Of a DNA stretch of 64,000 bases, positions 25,207 through 34,509 are shown one piece after another (position 1 is the first letter of the stretch; the number at the start of each line of letters is the position of its first letter). Source of the DNA: JAMLIN01 sp964509685 (GTDB lineage Bacteria > Pseudomonadota > Gammaproteobacteria > Burkholderiales > Burkholderiaceae_E); assembly GCA_964509685.1 (NCBI GenBank), contig CAZDYQ010000002.1:1-64000 (forward strand). Reading direction: 5' to 3'. The notes beneath the pieces are model-generated. The model had not been told where the DNA came from and did not search any database. It saw only the letters and a list, made by a program, of their open reading frames with translations. The position numbers and the translations under genes were made by a program.

Positions 25207-25887
25207 CTACCCCGCCGCCCTCGTGCGGCGCTCGATCCCGTCCGGACTGGCGACCAGCGCGATGTCGGCCCCCCGCGCCGCGAACAGTCCCACCGTCACG
25301 ACACCGGGCCACTGGTTGATGCTCCGCTCGAGGCCCACCGGATCGTCGATCGCCAGGCCCGACACGTCGAGGATCTGGTTCCCGTTGTCGGTGACGAATC
25401 CCTCGCGCAGGCGCGGCTCGCCCCCGATCGCGCGAATCGAGGAAGCGACCAGTTCCCGCGCCATCGGCACCACCTCGATAGGCAGCGGAAAGCGGCCCAG
25501 TCGCTCCACGCACTTGGAGCGGTCCACGATGCAGACGAAGCTTGCGGCCGCGGCGGCCAGGATCTTCTCGCGCGTGAGCGCCCCGCCGCCGCCCTTGATC
25601 ATCGCGAGTGACGCGTCGATCTCGTCGGCGCCATCGACATAGACGGGGATCGACCTTCCCGCCGCGATGACCTCGTTGAGGTCCAACACCCGGATGCCGT
25701 GGGCGAGCAGCCGGTCGGTGCTCGCCTGCGAGCTCGATACCGCCGCCGGCACCCGGTCGCGGATACCGGCGAGAAGGTCGATGAAGTGATTGACCGTCGA
25801 ACCGGTCCCGACGCCGACGATCTCGCCCGGATGCAGGGTGGAGAGCGCCGCCTCGGCGGCGGCGCGCTTGAGTGCGTCCTGGTTCAT
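25207..25887 (-). CDS. rpiA: ribose-5-phosphate isomerase A
   Basis: Interconverts ribose 5-phosphate and ribulose 5-phosphate in the pentose phosphate pathway. 226 residues, with the phosphate-binding GVGTGSTVNHFI, the DGADEID motif containing the catalytic-site aspartates, KGGGGALTREKI with the catalytic-site lysine/glutamate region, and a VTDNGNQILDV segment near the end. Standard length. Single gene, convergent with yggX and separated from the HDOD gene by 82 bases. Confidence 0.96.
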   Translation of the reverse strand: MNQDALKRAAAEAALSTLHPGEIVGVGTGSTVNHFIDLLAGIRDRVPAAVSSSQASTDRLLAHGIRVLDLNEVIAAGRSIPVYVDGADEIDASLAMIKGGGGALTREKILAAAAASFVCIVDRSKCVERLGRFPLPIEVVPMARELVASSIRAIGGEPRLREGFVTDNGNQILDVSGLAIDDPVGLERSINQWPGVVTVGLFAARGADIALVASPDGIERRTRAAG

Positions 25888-25969
25888 GTGTGCATCCGGT
25901 TGCTGGCCAGGGCCCGATTCTATCGGGTCCGGCCGGCGCCGGATGCAAGTCCGCGACGCCGGCGTGCCG

Positions 25970-27178
25970 TCAGGCCGCTTCGCCGGCGACCGGTCCGGTG
26001 AGCGCGCGCAGGATCGACTGGTTGCAGCGGTCGAGCGAGACCAGCGCCTCGTCGAGCATGCCGGACAGCTTCGGGTGCGGCCCCTGTTCCACCGCTTCCA
26101 CGATGCGCAGGTAGGGCTGGTACGGTCCCCGGTTGCCGATGAGCGACTCCTGCACCCGGTCCGGAAGCTTCAACCGGCCGAGCAGCTCCTCGAACGGCTC
26201 GCTGAACATCTTGTCGAGCAGCGAGAACACGCCGAGGATGAACATCTCGTCGCGGGCCTCCGGGTCGATGTCGCCGACCAGGTGCTCCAGGAACAGGCCG
26301 CGACGGAAGGACGCGAACATCACCGGGCGCAGGTTGGCGTTCTTGCTCGACGTCGACAGCAGCAGCGCGAGCCACTTCTTGAGCTTCTTGGTGCCGAGCA
26401 TCATCAGCGCATGCCGGAACGACTGCACCTCGACCCGCAGGCCGAACGCCGGCGAGTTGATGTAGCGCAGCAGCCGGAACGCGAGCGCAGGATCCTGGCG
26501 TACCTCCGCCTCCATGGCCTCCGTGTCCTCCTCGCGGTCGATCATCTGGAGCAGCCGCGAGACGGTCATGAAGTCCGGATTGGACGAGGCCTGCCCGGCA
26601 TGGTCGAGCGCATCGCGAAAGGGCCAGCCGATCACGGCCTCGGCGCCGGTATCGAAACACTTGCCCATGATCTCGATGGTCTGCACGCCCGCCTGCGCAT
26701 ACGGGATCGAGCGGCGCGCGGCGGCTCGCCTCGCATGGTCGAGGCTTTCGTCGAGGCGGCGGTCCTCGTCCACATGGATCAGGGCCATCTTGAACGCGGG
26801 CAGCAGCGCGGGCGGCAGCTCCGCGGCCGGGCGCCCGCGCAGGACGAGCGTGTAGCCGTGCCGATGCAGGGCATCGATGAGCTCGAGCCCTTCCGGGTCG
26901 CCCGCGAGCCGGCCCGGAACCTCGAGCCAGATCATGCGCGGCGCCTCGATCTCGAGCAGGCCCGCATCGGGGACATCGTCCCCGATGTCCACCAGGACCG
27001 GCGTCGCCGTTTCGGGCCAGACCTGGCCGAGGCTCGCGCAGATGCGCGAGGCCGAAAGCGGGCTGCCGTCCTTGTCCATGAAGGACAGCCGGGTGGCGAT
27101 CGCATTGCGATTGCGCCCGACGATCGGCGCATAGCCGATCAGGGCGTCCGACAGCGGGGAACTGCGGGTGGTGTGCAT
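25970..27178 (-). CDS. HDOD domain protein with degenerate EAL domain (YuxH type)
   Basis: 402 residues. The N-terminal part (about 1-195) follows the EAL phosphodiesterase fold (PIVGRNRNAIATRLSFMD, PRMIWLEVPGRL, ALHRHGYTLVLRG) but has no EAL signature or the usual metal-binding residues, so c-di-GMP cleavage is not expected. The C-terminal part (about 200-395) is an HDOD domain: DPALAFRLLRYINSPAFGL, SFRHALMMLGTKKLKKWLALL and FILGVFSLLD. Such proteins act in signalling, sometimes on flagella or cell-cycle control. It begins 14 bases after flgL, so it is probably the last gene of the flg operon. Confidence 0.85.
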   Translation of the reverse strand: MHTTRSSPLSDALIGYAPIVGRNRNAIATRLSFMDKDGSPLSASRICASLGQVWPETATPVLVDIGDDVPDAGLLEIEAPRMIWLEVPGRLAGDPEGLELIDALHRHGYTLVLRGRPAAELPPALLPAFKMALIHVDEDRRLDESLDHARRAAARRSIPYAQAGVQTIEIMGKCFDTGAEAVIGWPFRDALDHAGQASSNPDFMTVSRLLQMIDREEDTEAMEAEVRQDPALAFRLLRYINSPAFGLRVEVQSFRHALMMLGTKKLKKWLALLLSTSSKNANLRPVMFASFRRGLFLEHLVGDIDPEARDEMFILGVFSLLDKMFSEPFEELLGRLKLPDRVQESLIGNRGPYQPYLRIVEAVEQGPHPKLSGMLDEALVSLDRCNQSILRALTGPVAGEAA

Positions 27179-27192
27179 CGAGACGGAAACCT

Positions 27193-28116
27193 CTACCGGA
27201 TGTAGTTGAACAGCGAGGTGGTCGACAGCTTCGCGTACGTCTGCATCGACGCCTCCAGGCCGTTGTGGATCCGCGCGAACTCCGAGATCGCGGCGGCCAG
27301 GTCCACGCCGACGATATCGGTCAGGCGGGCCTGCGCGTCGAGCTCGCTGTTGTCGAGCGAGCTCTCGACCTGGTCGATCATCCGAAGCTGTCCTCCCACC
27401 GTGGACCGGAGCAGGCTCACGGAGGCGAGCCCGCTGTCGATGCCGTCGATGGCCGCCTGCGTGGCAGCCTGGATGTCGGCGGTCGTGGCGGCGGGATCCG
27501 ACAGTGCCGCGATGGCCGCATCGAGCACGTCGAAGACCGACTGCTGGCCCCCCGCCCCGTCCGGGATCGACATGAATGCCGCGTGGCCGTCGAGCGAGGT
27601 GGACACCCTCACGTCGCGCCCGACCTCCTGGCTGCCCGGGTCGGCGACATACTGGACGACGCCGGCCGTTTCCACGAAAGGCGCGGTCCGCGTGCCCTGG
27701 CCGCCGAAGACGAATGCGCCGGAGCCGTCGCGCGTGTTCGCGACCGCGAGGAGCTCGTCGCGAAGGCTGCGGATCTCGGCCGCGATCGAGGCGCGATCGC
27801 TGGCCGTCATGGTGGCGTTGCCGGCCTGCAGGACGAGATCCCGCGCCATGTTCATGAGGTCGGTGCTGGTGCCGAGGGCGGTGTCGGCCTGCTGGAGCAC
27901 CGTGCGCGCGAAGCCGACCATCCGGCGCTCCACCTCGATGCGAGTGATCTCGCTGCGCACGCTGGTGGCCTGTGCGGCGGCGACCGGGTCGTCGGCGGCC
28001 CGGGTCAGTTTCTCGCCGGTCGCGATCTGCTGCTGGAGCTGGTAGAGGCGCGCCTGCTGGCTGTTCATGGACTGGATCGCGCGATCGAACGCCGATGCGG
28101 TGGATGTGCGGATCAC
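27193..28116 (-). CDS. flgL: flagellar hook-filament junction protein FlgL (HAP3)
   Basis: 307 residues; forms the upper ring of the hook-filament junction on which flagellin assembles. Flagellin-like N-terminus (IRTSTASAFDRAIQSMNSQQARLYQLQQQIATG) and a C-terminal helix ending in a conserved aromatic YIR. It uses a GTG start at 28116 with GGGGAG seven bases upstream. Follows flgK by 20 bases. Confidence 0.95.
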   Translation of the reverse strand: MIRTSTASAFDRAIQSMNSQQARLYQLQQQIATGEKLTRAADDPVAAAQATSVRSEITRIEVERRMVGFARTVLQQADTALGTSTDLMNMARDLVLQAGNATMTASDRASIAAEIRSLRDELLAVANTRDGSGAFVFGGQGTRTAPFVETAGVVQYVADPGSQEVGRDVRVSTSLDGHAAFMSIPDGAGGQQSVFDVLDAAIAALSDPAATTADIQAATQAAIDGIDSGLASVSLLRSTVGGQLRMIDQVESSLDNSELDAQARLTDIVGVDLAAAISEFARIHNGLEASMQTYAKLSTTSLFNYIR

Positions 28117-28136
28117 CGGAATCTCCCCTTGTCCGT

Positions 28137-30014
28137 TCAGTTGGTCGCGTCGAGCAGTGCGTCGAACATCTGCTGCGAGGCCGTAATGACCCGGGCGGCC
28201 GCCTGGTAGGCCTGCTGGAACTGGATCAGCCGCGCCGCCTCTTCGTCCAGGTTCACCCCGGAAATTTCGTCGCGCGCGCTGGTGGCGCTCTGGCGCCAGG
28301 CGGTCGAGGCCCGTTCGCCCGCTTCCGCGGCCTGCGCCCGGGCGCCGATGCCCGCGACGAGGTCACCATAGCCGTTCGTCACCGTCTTGCCGCCGACGAT
28401 CCCCCGATCGGCCAGCGCGAGCAGCTGGGCGGCATTGGCGTTGTTGCTCGCGGGATCGGCCGGTGGCGCGATCGTGATCGTGTCGCCGGCCGCGGGCGTG
28501 CCGTCGAGGACGAGGCTCCAGCCGTTGAAGCTGATGGTGTCGCCCGGGGCATACGCCACGCCGGTCGGGTCGCCGGTTCCGGCGCCGCTGACCGAATAGG
28601 TGCCCGGGCCGGTAAAGGTGATGGTGACGGGCGCGGCGGTGGCGGGATCGTTCGACGTGATGCCGAAGCTGGCCACCGACACCGTGCCGGCATTGCCCGC
28701 GCCGACCTTCGGCGCGGCCGGCGCGGCGGCTGCCCAACGCGCCGGGTCGCCCAGCACCATGGAGAAGTTGCCCGCGAACGCCGACGCTGCCTGGATCGTG
28801 TAGCGATCCCCCGGCGCCACCGCGCCCCCGTCGAGCGTGATCTCGAGGCCGTCGATCTCGATCGGCAGGCTGCCGAAGCTTGAAGTGGCGCCGTCCGCCA
28901 GGCGCCTCACCTCGTAGTTCGTGCCGTCGAATCGAAGCTCGTAGTCGCTCGCCCGGAGCTGCTCGCCCGAGGTGATGGCCGCCGTGAAGCGGGCATTCCC
29001 GTCGTTCGACGCGGCCCCGCTCGACCGCACGGCTCCCGTCCGGAATACATCGGCCCCCGGCTGGCCGTTCAGGTCCAGGCCGAGGGACTGCTGCATGTTG
29101 TAGGCGTGCGCGACCGCGCCGGCGAGCTGTCCGAGCTGCCAGCGCGACTCCTGCAGGTCGCCATTGCGGAACTCCAGCAGCCCGGCGATGCTGCCACCCC
29201 CCAGCATCGACGCGTTGATCGGCACCGGGCGTTCGTTGCTGGACAGCACCAGCCGGGCGACATTGGGATTCTCGGGATCGGTGGCGATCTCGACCCGCGC
29301 GGCATCCGCCCCGAGCACGAGGGCATCGCCCGTGCCGGCGTAGAGCGACACCGTCTGGTCGTGGTTGATGTACGCGTCGGCCTTCACCTTGCGATTGACC
29401 TGCTCGATCAGGTAGTCGCGGCGATCGAGGAGGTCGTTGGGGACCTGCGGGTTGCCCCCCAGTGCCCCGAGGCGGTTGTTGATCGCGGCCAGCTCGGCGA
29501 GCTGCTGGTTGAGCTCGACGGCCTGCTGCGCGAGCTCGCGGTCCACGTCGGCGCCGATCTGCTCGAACCGGCTGTCGGCCACTGCGATGCGCTGCGCGAG
29601 GACGGTCGCGCGCTGGGCGAGGACCGAGCGCGCCGCGGGATCGAAGGGCCGGTTGGCGAGGTCGGCCATCGCGGCGTTCAGCTCGTCGTAGGCCGCGCCG
29701 ATCCCGTTGCTGCTGTCGGCGAAGAGCCGGTCGAGTCGGCCCAGCGCGCCGGCGCGGGCGCGGTCGGCCGCCTCGGCCGAGGTCGCAAGATAGACCTCGC
29801 GCGCGAGGAAGTCGTTGTACTGGCGCTCGACCGTCACGACATCCACGCCGCGACCCATGAAGCCGCCGCCGCTGAATGTCGTGGTCGCCTCGGCGAGGAT
29901 GACGCGCTGGCGCACGTAGCCCGGCGTCGAAGCATTCGCGATGTTGTTGCCCGTCGTCTGGAGCTGCGCGTACGCCGCCCGCAGCGCCGAGGTTCCGATC
30001 TCGAGCACGCCCAT
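28137..30014 (-). CDS. flgK: flagellar hook-associated protein FlgK (HAP1)
   Basis: 625 residues; first junction protein between hook and filament. N-terminal rod-hook block (LEIGTSALRAAYAQLQTTGNNIANASTPGYVRQ) and C-terminal EISGVNLDEEAARLIQFQQAYQAAARVI helix are diagnostic. The central region (about 330-560) contains two related beta-rich segments (ELRFDGTNYEVRRLADG... and VTITFTGPGTYSVSGAGTG...). The ATG at 30014 is preferred over GTG at 30017 because GGAG lies seven bases upstream of it. 12 bases after flgJ. Confidence 0.95.
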   Translation of the reverse strand: MGVLEIGTSALRAAYAQLQTTGNNIANASTPGYVRQRVILAEATTTFSGGGFMGRGVDVVTVERQYNDFLAREVYLATSAEAADRARAGALGRLDRLFADSSNGIGAAYDELNAAMADLANRPFDPAARSVLAQRATVLAQRIAVADSRFEQIGADVDRELAQQAVELNQQLAELAAINNRLGALGGNPQVPNDLLDRRDYLIEQVNRKVKADAYINHDQTVSLYAGTGDALVLGADAARVEIATDPENPNVARLVLSSNERPVPINASMLGGGSIAGLLEFRNGDLQESRWQLGQLAGAVAHAYNMQQSLGLDLNGQPGADVFRTGAVRSSGAASNDGNARFTAAITSGEQLRASDYELRFDGTNYEVRRLADGATSSFGSLPIEIDGLEITLDGGAVAPGDRYTIQAASAFAGNFSMVLGDPARWAAAAPAAPKVGAGNAGTVSVASFGITSNDPATAAPVTITFTGPGTYSVSGAGTGDPTGVAYAPGDTISFNGWSLVLDGTPAAGDTITIAPPADPASNNANAAQLLALADRGIVGGKTVTNGYGDLVAGIGARAQAAEAGERASTAWRQSATSARDEISGVNLDEEAARLIQFQQAYQAAARVITASQQMFDALLDATN

Positions 30015-30026
30015 CACAGGTCTCCG

Positions 30027-31013
30027 TCAGATCAGCAGCCGGCGCAGCTCGATCGTGCGTTCGATCGTGCGCTCCAGCTTGCTGGCATAGTTCGGGTCGG
30101 TGGCATAGCCTGCACGCTGCAGGCCGGCGGCGAAGGCCCCCGGGCTGGTCCCGGCCCGGAGCACCTCCCCGTAGCGGCTGCTGCCCTTCATCAGCCGCGC
30201 CCAGTCGATGAAGGCGTCGGCATAGGAGTCGTAGGCGCGGAACTTCTCGACCATTCTCCGGGGCTCGCCGTCGACATATTCCGTGGTGAGCACTTCGACC
30301 GTGGGGCCGTTCCAGCCGGCGCCCGCCTTGATGCCGAACAGGTTGTGCGCGGGACGGCCATCCGGATGCTTCATCTCGGCGCGGCCCCAGCCGGACTCCA
30401 GCGCGGCCTGCCCGACGATGAACTCGGCCGGCAGCCCGGTCGCGCGCTGCGCGGCCTGGGCATGCGGATACATGCGATTCACGAACGCCACCTGCGCCGG
30501 CGACGCCTTGACGCGGCTGGCCGTCCGGGCCGACTCGCCCGCCATCGCGGCCGGATCGGCCGGCCGAAGCGCCGCGTCGGGGCGCACGCCGCCCAGCGCG
30601 CTCGCGAGGACGCCGGGCAGGCCCCCCACCGTCGTGACCGACCCGCGGGCGACCTCGCGCGGCGGTCGGTGCACCGCGGCCTGCGGCGAAGCCCCTGCCG
30701 TGTCCGGCTTGCCGCCGCCCTCGATGTGGCGGCCGAGCTGGCGGACCAGCATGTCGGCGAGGCCACCGGGCTGGCCGCCCATCGACTGGGCGAGCTGGCT
30801 GTCCAGCATGCTTTCGTAGGTGGCCTGCCCGGGGCCGTCCATCAGCCCGCTGCGCGGGATGGCCGCGCGCATGCTCTTCAGGAGCTGCTGCATGAAGAGG
30901 GCCTCGAACTGGTTGGCGGCCTCGCGGACCGCCTGCCCGGGATCGGCCGAGGCCTTCTGCCGCAGCCGGGAGAGGGCCCCCGCATCCACGGCCAGGCCGG
31001 CGACTTCCCGCAT
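30027..31013 (-). CDS. flgJ: flagellar rod assembly protein / peptidoglycan hydrolase FlgJ
   Basis: 328 residues, the full bifunctional beta/gammaproteobacterial form. The N-terminal rod-capping domain (about 1-100; EAANQFEALFMQQLLKSMR) is followed by a flexible Pro/Ala linker and a C-terminal glucosaminidase domain (about 170-328; AEFIVGQAALESGWGRAEM, putative catalytic E206, then NLFGIKAG). It opens peptidoglycan so the rod can pass. Its ATG overlaps the flgI stop by one base. Confidence 0.95.
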   Translation of the reverse strand: MREVAGLAVDAGALSRLRQKASADPGQAVREAANQFEALFMQQLLKSMRAAIPRSGLMDGPGQATYESMLDSQLAQSMGGQPGGLADMLVRQLGRHIEGGGKPDTAGASPQAAVHRPPREVARGSVTTVGGLPGVLASALGGVRPDAALRPADPAAMAGESARTASRVKASPAQVAFVNRMYPHAQAAQRATGLPAEFIVGQAALESGWGRAEMKHPDGRPAHNLFGIKAGAGWNGPTVEVLTTEYVDGEPRRMVEKFRAYDSYADAFIDWARLMKGSSRYGEVLRAGTSPGAFAAGLQRAGYATDPNYASKLERTIERTIELRRLLI

Positions 31014-32182
31014 CAGATGATCTCCAGTTCCGCCTTCAGGCTGCCGGCCGCCTTGAGGGCCTGCAGTATCGCGATCAGGTCCTGCGCGCTCGCGCCGAGC
31101 GCATTGAGCGCCTTGACGACATCGGACAGCCGGGCCGAGCCCGGGAGCTCCATGAGCGCCCCGCCCTCCTGCCGGATCGTGATATCGGACTTTTCGGCAA
31201 CGACCGTGGAACCTTGAGAGAACGGACCGGGCTGGCTCACCATGGGCGTCGAGCTGATGGTCACGGACAGGTTGCCGTGCGCGACCGCGGACGCTTCGAG
31301 GCTCACCGCCTGGTTCATCACCACGGAACCCGTGCGGGCATTGATGATGACCTTGGCCACCTCCGGGCCGGCGGACACGTCGATGAGCTCGAGCTCCGCC
31401 ATGAACCCGACGCGGCGCGCGGGGTCCTCCGGGAGCCGGACGCGGATCACCCGCGGGTCGAGTGCATGGGCCACCGCGCCCCCGGGCACGAGCTGGCCGA
31501 ATCGTGCATTGACCGCGTCGGCCACCCGCTGGGCGGTCGAGAAGTCGGTCCTGTCGAGCTCCAGGTGGATGAACTCGCCCTCCAGGATCCGGTTGGGAAC
31601 CGCCCGTTCGACCGTCGCACCGGCCGGCACCCGGCCCGCGCTCAGGTGGTTGATGGTGACCTTGCTGCCGCCGGCGGCGGCACCGGCACCGCCCACCACG
31701 ATGTTGCCCTGGGCCATGGCGTAGATCTGGCCGTCGGCCCCGCGCAGCGGCGTCAGCAGCAGCGTGCCCCCGCGCAGGCTCTTGGCATTGCCGAGGGAGG
31801 AGACGGTCACGTCGATGAGCTGGCCAGGCTGCGCATAGGCAGGCAGCTGCGCCGTGACCATCACCGCGGCCGAGTTCTTGAGCTGGGGCGTGATGCCCGG
31901 CGGAAGGACGATCCCGAGCTGCGAGAGCATCGACTGCATGCTCTGCACCGTGAAGGGGGCCTGCGTGCTCTGGTCGCCGCTGCCGTCGAGGCCGACGACG
32001 AGCCCGTAGCCGATGAGCTGGTTCGGCCGCACGCCCTGGACGCTGGCGAGCTCCTTGATTCGTTCGGCCGCGGCCGGGCCGGCACCGCAGGCGAGGCCGA
32101 GGCCGATCGCCGCGGCCGCCAGCATGCGGAGGCGGCCCCGGCGAACGCAACGGGTCATGCGAAGAAGGAAGTCGGCGAACAT
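31013..32182 (-). CDS. flgI: flagellar P-ring protein FlgI
   Basis: 389-residue precursor with a Sec signal peptide ending AAAERIKEL, so export to the periplasm where it forms the P ring in peptidoglycan. Conserved blocks: ELASVQGVRPNQLIGYGLVVGLDGSGDQ, TVQSMQSMLSQLGI and the NARTGSVVMNQ segment. The start at 32182 is preferred; ATGs at 32158 and later lack a Shine-Dalgarno and shorten the signal peptide's basic end. Overlaps flgJ by one base. Confidence 0.95.
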   Translation of the reverse strand: MFADFLLRMTRCVRRGRLRMLAAAAIGLGLACGAGPAAAERIKELASVQGVRPNQLIGYGLVVGLDGSGDQSTQAPFTVQSMQSMLSQLGIVLPPGITPQLKNSAAVMVTAQLPAYAQPGQLIDVTVSSLGNAKSLRGGTLLLTPLRGADGQIYAMAQGNIVVGGAGAAAGGSKVTINHLSAGRVPAGATVERAVPNRILEGEFIHLELDRTDFSTAQRVADAVNARFGQLVPGGAVAHALDPRVIRVRLPEDPARRVGFMAELELIDVSAGPEVAKVIINARTGSVVMNQAVSLEASAVAHGNLSVTISSTPMVSQPGPFSQGSTVVAEKSDITIRQEGGALMELPGSARLSDVVKALNALGASAQDLIAILQALKAAGSLKAELEII

Positions 32183-32201
32183 GTCCGGTTACCCCGTGTC
32201 C

Positions 32202-32909
32202 TCAGATCGGCAGCCAGCTCAGGAAGAACCGCGACAACCAGCCGACGGTCTGCGCCCGGTCGACGTCGCCGCGGCCACGAAACTCGACCCGCGCGTCCGC
32301 CACCTTGTTCGACGGCACCCGGTTGTCGGCCTGGATGCTCTGCGGCGCGACGACGCCCGAGAAGCGCAGCACATCCACGTTCTGGTTCACCCCGACCTGC
32401 TTCTCCCCGGCCACCAGGAGGTTGCCGTTCGGCAGGACCTCGACCACCGTGACCGTGATCGTGCCGGTGAGCATGTTGTCCGAACCCGTCTCGCCCTTGC
32501 CGGCGAAGGTATTGGAGCTCTCGCCCTCCAGCTGCAGGCGGTCGAGCCGGCTCGAGCGCACGAACGGCAGCGCGGTGATGGAGCCGCCGACCGAGCCGGA
32601 ACGATCGATCGAGCTCGACGAGCTCTTGCGGGCCGACGTCTTCTCGACGAGGTCGATCGTCAGCAGGTCGCCGACATGGCGCGCGCGACGGTCCTCGAAG
32701 AGCGGGCGATAGGTGGCGACCTGGAAGATGGCGCCGTTGGCGACGACCGGCGGCGGCTCGCGCGAGGCCTCGACGGCGCGGCTCGGCTCGGGGCGCGCGG
32801 TGGTCGGCTCGTGGACCGCGACGTTCGGCGTGTTCATCGTCGAGCAGCCGGCCAGCAGGACGGCGGCGAGCACGGCAATCCGTGCTACCAGGGTATGGAA
32901 TGGCTTCAT
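32202..32909 (-). CDS. flgH: flagellar L-ring lipoprotein FlgH
   Basis: 235 residues; forms the outer-membrane L ring. N-terminal lipobox LLAGC with the lipidated Cys at residue 22. Family blocks: GAIFQVATYRPLFEDRRARHVGDLLTIDLVEKT and LVAGEKQVGVNQNVDVLRFSGVV. Located 12 bases after flgG and 19 before flgI, standard order. Confidence 0.95.
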   Translation of the reverse strand: MKPFHTLVARIAVLAAVLLAGCSTMNTPNVAVHEPTTARPEPSRAVEASREPPPVVANGAIFQVATYRPLFEDRRARHVGDLLTIDLVEKTSARKSSSSSIDRSGSVGGSITALPFVRSSRLDRLQLEGESSNTFAGKGETGSDNMLTGTITVTVVEVLPNGNLLVAGEKQVGVNQNVDVLRFSGVVAPQSIQADNRVPSNKVADARVEFRGRGDVDRAQTVGWLSRFFLSWLPI

Positions 32910-32921
32910 GGCGGCACGCGA

Positions 32922-33704
32922 TCAGAGTTGGGTGAGGCGACCCAGCATCTGGTCGCTGGTCTGGATCGCCTTGGAGTTGATCTCGTAGGCCCGCTGGGTC
33001 TGGATCATCGCGACCAGTTCCTCCACGACGTTGACGTTCGAGGTCTCGACGTAGCCCTGGTTCAGCTCGCCCGCCCCATTGAGGCCCGGCTGGCCGACCA
33101 TCGGCGTGCCGGAGGCGGCCGTCTCGGTGAAGAGGTTCTGCCCGCGGGGCTCCAGACCGGCCGGGTTCACGAAGGTCGCGAGCTGGATCTGCCCGATCTG
33201 CACCGGCGCGGCCTGTCCGGACACCTGGGCGGTGATGATGCCGTCGAGGCCGATCGTGATGCTCTGGGTGTTGGGCGGCAGCGCGACGGGCGGCGCCAGC
33301 GGGTAGCCGTTCGGGGTCACGAGCTGGCCGTCGGCGTCGATGCGGAATGAGCCGTCGCGGGTGTAGGCCTCGGTGCCGTCCGGAAGCTGGACCGGGAAGA
33401 AGCCGTTGCCGTTGATCGCGAGGTCGAGCTGGTTGCCGGTCTGCTGCAGGTTGCCCTGCGTAAAGATGCGACTGGTGGCCACCGGCCGCACGCCCGTGCC
33501 GATCTGCAGTCCCGTGGGCAGCATGGTCTGCTGGGTGGACTGGCCGCCGGCCTGGCGCATGTTCTGGTAGAGCATGTCCTCGAACACGGCATGCGAGCGC
33601 TTGTAGGCGTTCGTGGCCACGTTCGCGAGGTTGTGCGAGATGGTGTCGAGCTGCGTCTGCTGCGCGTCCAGGCCCGTCTTCGCGATCCAGAGTGATCGAA
33701 TCAT
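32922..33704 (-). CDS. flgG: flagellar distal rod protein FlgG
   Basis: 260 residues, the standard length. Starts MIRSLWIAKTGLDAQQTQLDTISHNLANVATNAYKRS, a canonical FlgG N-terminus, with DLAINGNGFFPVQLPDG and the C-terminal NVNVVEELVAMIQTQRAYEINSKAI helix. Builds the distal rod crossing the periplasm. 26 bases after flgF. Confidence 0.96.
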   Translation of the reverse strand: MIRSLWIAKTGLDAQQTQLDTISHNLANVATNAYKRSHAVFEDMLYQNMRQAGGQSTQQTMLPTGLQIGTGVRPVATSRIFTQGNLQQTGNQLDLAINGNGFFPVQLPDGTEAYTRDGSFRIDADGQLVTPNGYPLAPPVALPPNTQSITIGLDGIITAQVSGQAAPVQIGQIQLATFVNPAGLEPRGQNLFTETAASGTPMVGQPGLNGAGELNQGYVETSNVNVVEELVAMIQTQRAYEINSKAIQTSDQMLGRLTQL

Positions 33705-33730
33705 CGTTGCTTGCTCCTGTGTCGGCTGCC

Positions 33731-34468
33731 CTAGCCGCCCGCGCCGAGCAGCTGCGCCGCCCGCTGGTCGTTGGTTTCCGCGTTGCGCATCAGCTGCATC
33801 TGCATCTCGAACTGCCGGGCGAGCTGGATCATGCCGACCATCGACTCGACCACGTTCACGTTGCTGCCCTCGAGCGCACCGTCCACGATTTCGATGGCGG
33901 GATCCTCCGCCGGCGGCATGCCGTCGCGGGTACGGACCAGGCCGTCCTCGCCCTTGACGAGCTGGTCGGACGGGGGATTGACCAGGCGCAGCCGGCCGAC
34001 CTGTACGGGCGGCTCGTTGCCGGTCCTGGCGGTAATGGTCCCGTCCGTGCCGATCAGCACCTGGCTGTTCTGCGGGATCGTGATCGGCCCGCCGTCGCCC
34101 ATCACCGGCATCCCGCGACGCGTGACCAGTACACCCTCGGCATCGACCTCGAAGGCGCCTTCGCGCGTCATCGCCTCGTCGCCCAGCGGCGACTGCACGA
34201 CGAACCAGCCGGGCCCGCGGATGGCCGCATCGAGCGGCCTGCCCGTCTGGCGGATCGGGCCGCTCGAGGTATCGAAGCCGGCGGTCGCCTCCAGCGCGAA
34301 GACGCGGGTGGTCGCCGTGCCTTCCTGGCGCACGGGGACGGACCGGAACGCGGCGAGATCCGCGCGAAAGCCGTCGGTGGAGGCGTTGGCCAGGTTGTGC
34401 GCGAGCGCCGTCTGGCGCTCCTCCATGGCCTTGGCGCCGCTCATCGCGAGATAGATCATGCGGTCCAT
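33731..34468 (-). CDS. flgF: flagellar proximal rod protein FlgF
   Basis: 245 residues. Rod-protein N-terminus MDRMIYLAMSGAKAMEERQTALAHNLANASTDGFRADLA, the central GPGWFVVQSPLGDEAMTREGAF, and a C-terminal NVNVVESMVGMIQLARQFEMQM helix. Proximal rod component. 41 bases after flgE. Confidence 0.95.
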   Translation of the reverse strand: MDRMIYLAMSGAKAMEERQTALAHNLANASTDGFRADLAAFRSVPVRQEGTATTRVFALEATAGFDTSSGPIRQTGRPLDAAIRGPGWFVVQSPLGDEAMTREGAFEVDAEGVLVTRRGMPVMGDGGPITIPQNSQVLIGTDGTITARTGNEPPVQVGRLRLVNPPSDQLVKGEDGLVRTRDGMPPAEDPAIEIVDGALEGSNVNVVESMVGMIQLARQFEMQMQLMRNAETNDQRAAQLLGAGG

Positions 34469-34509
34469 CGCGAGTCCCTCCGGGTCTCAGTGCGTCAGGC
34501 GGGCTGCGA

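Noticed and set aside
25200..25219. GGCGGCG / CGCCGCC hairpin between yggX and rpiA as a terminator
   Set aside because: No T tract on either strand and it overlaps the rpiA stop; too weak to call.
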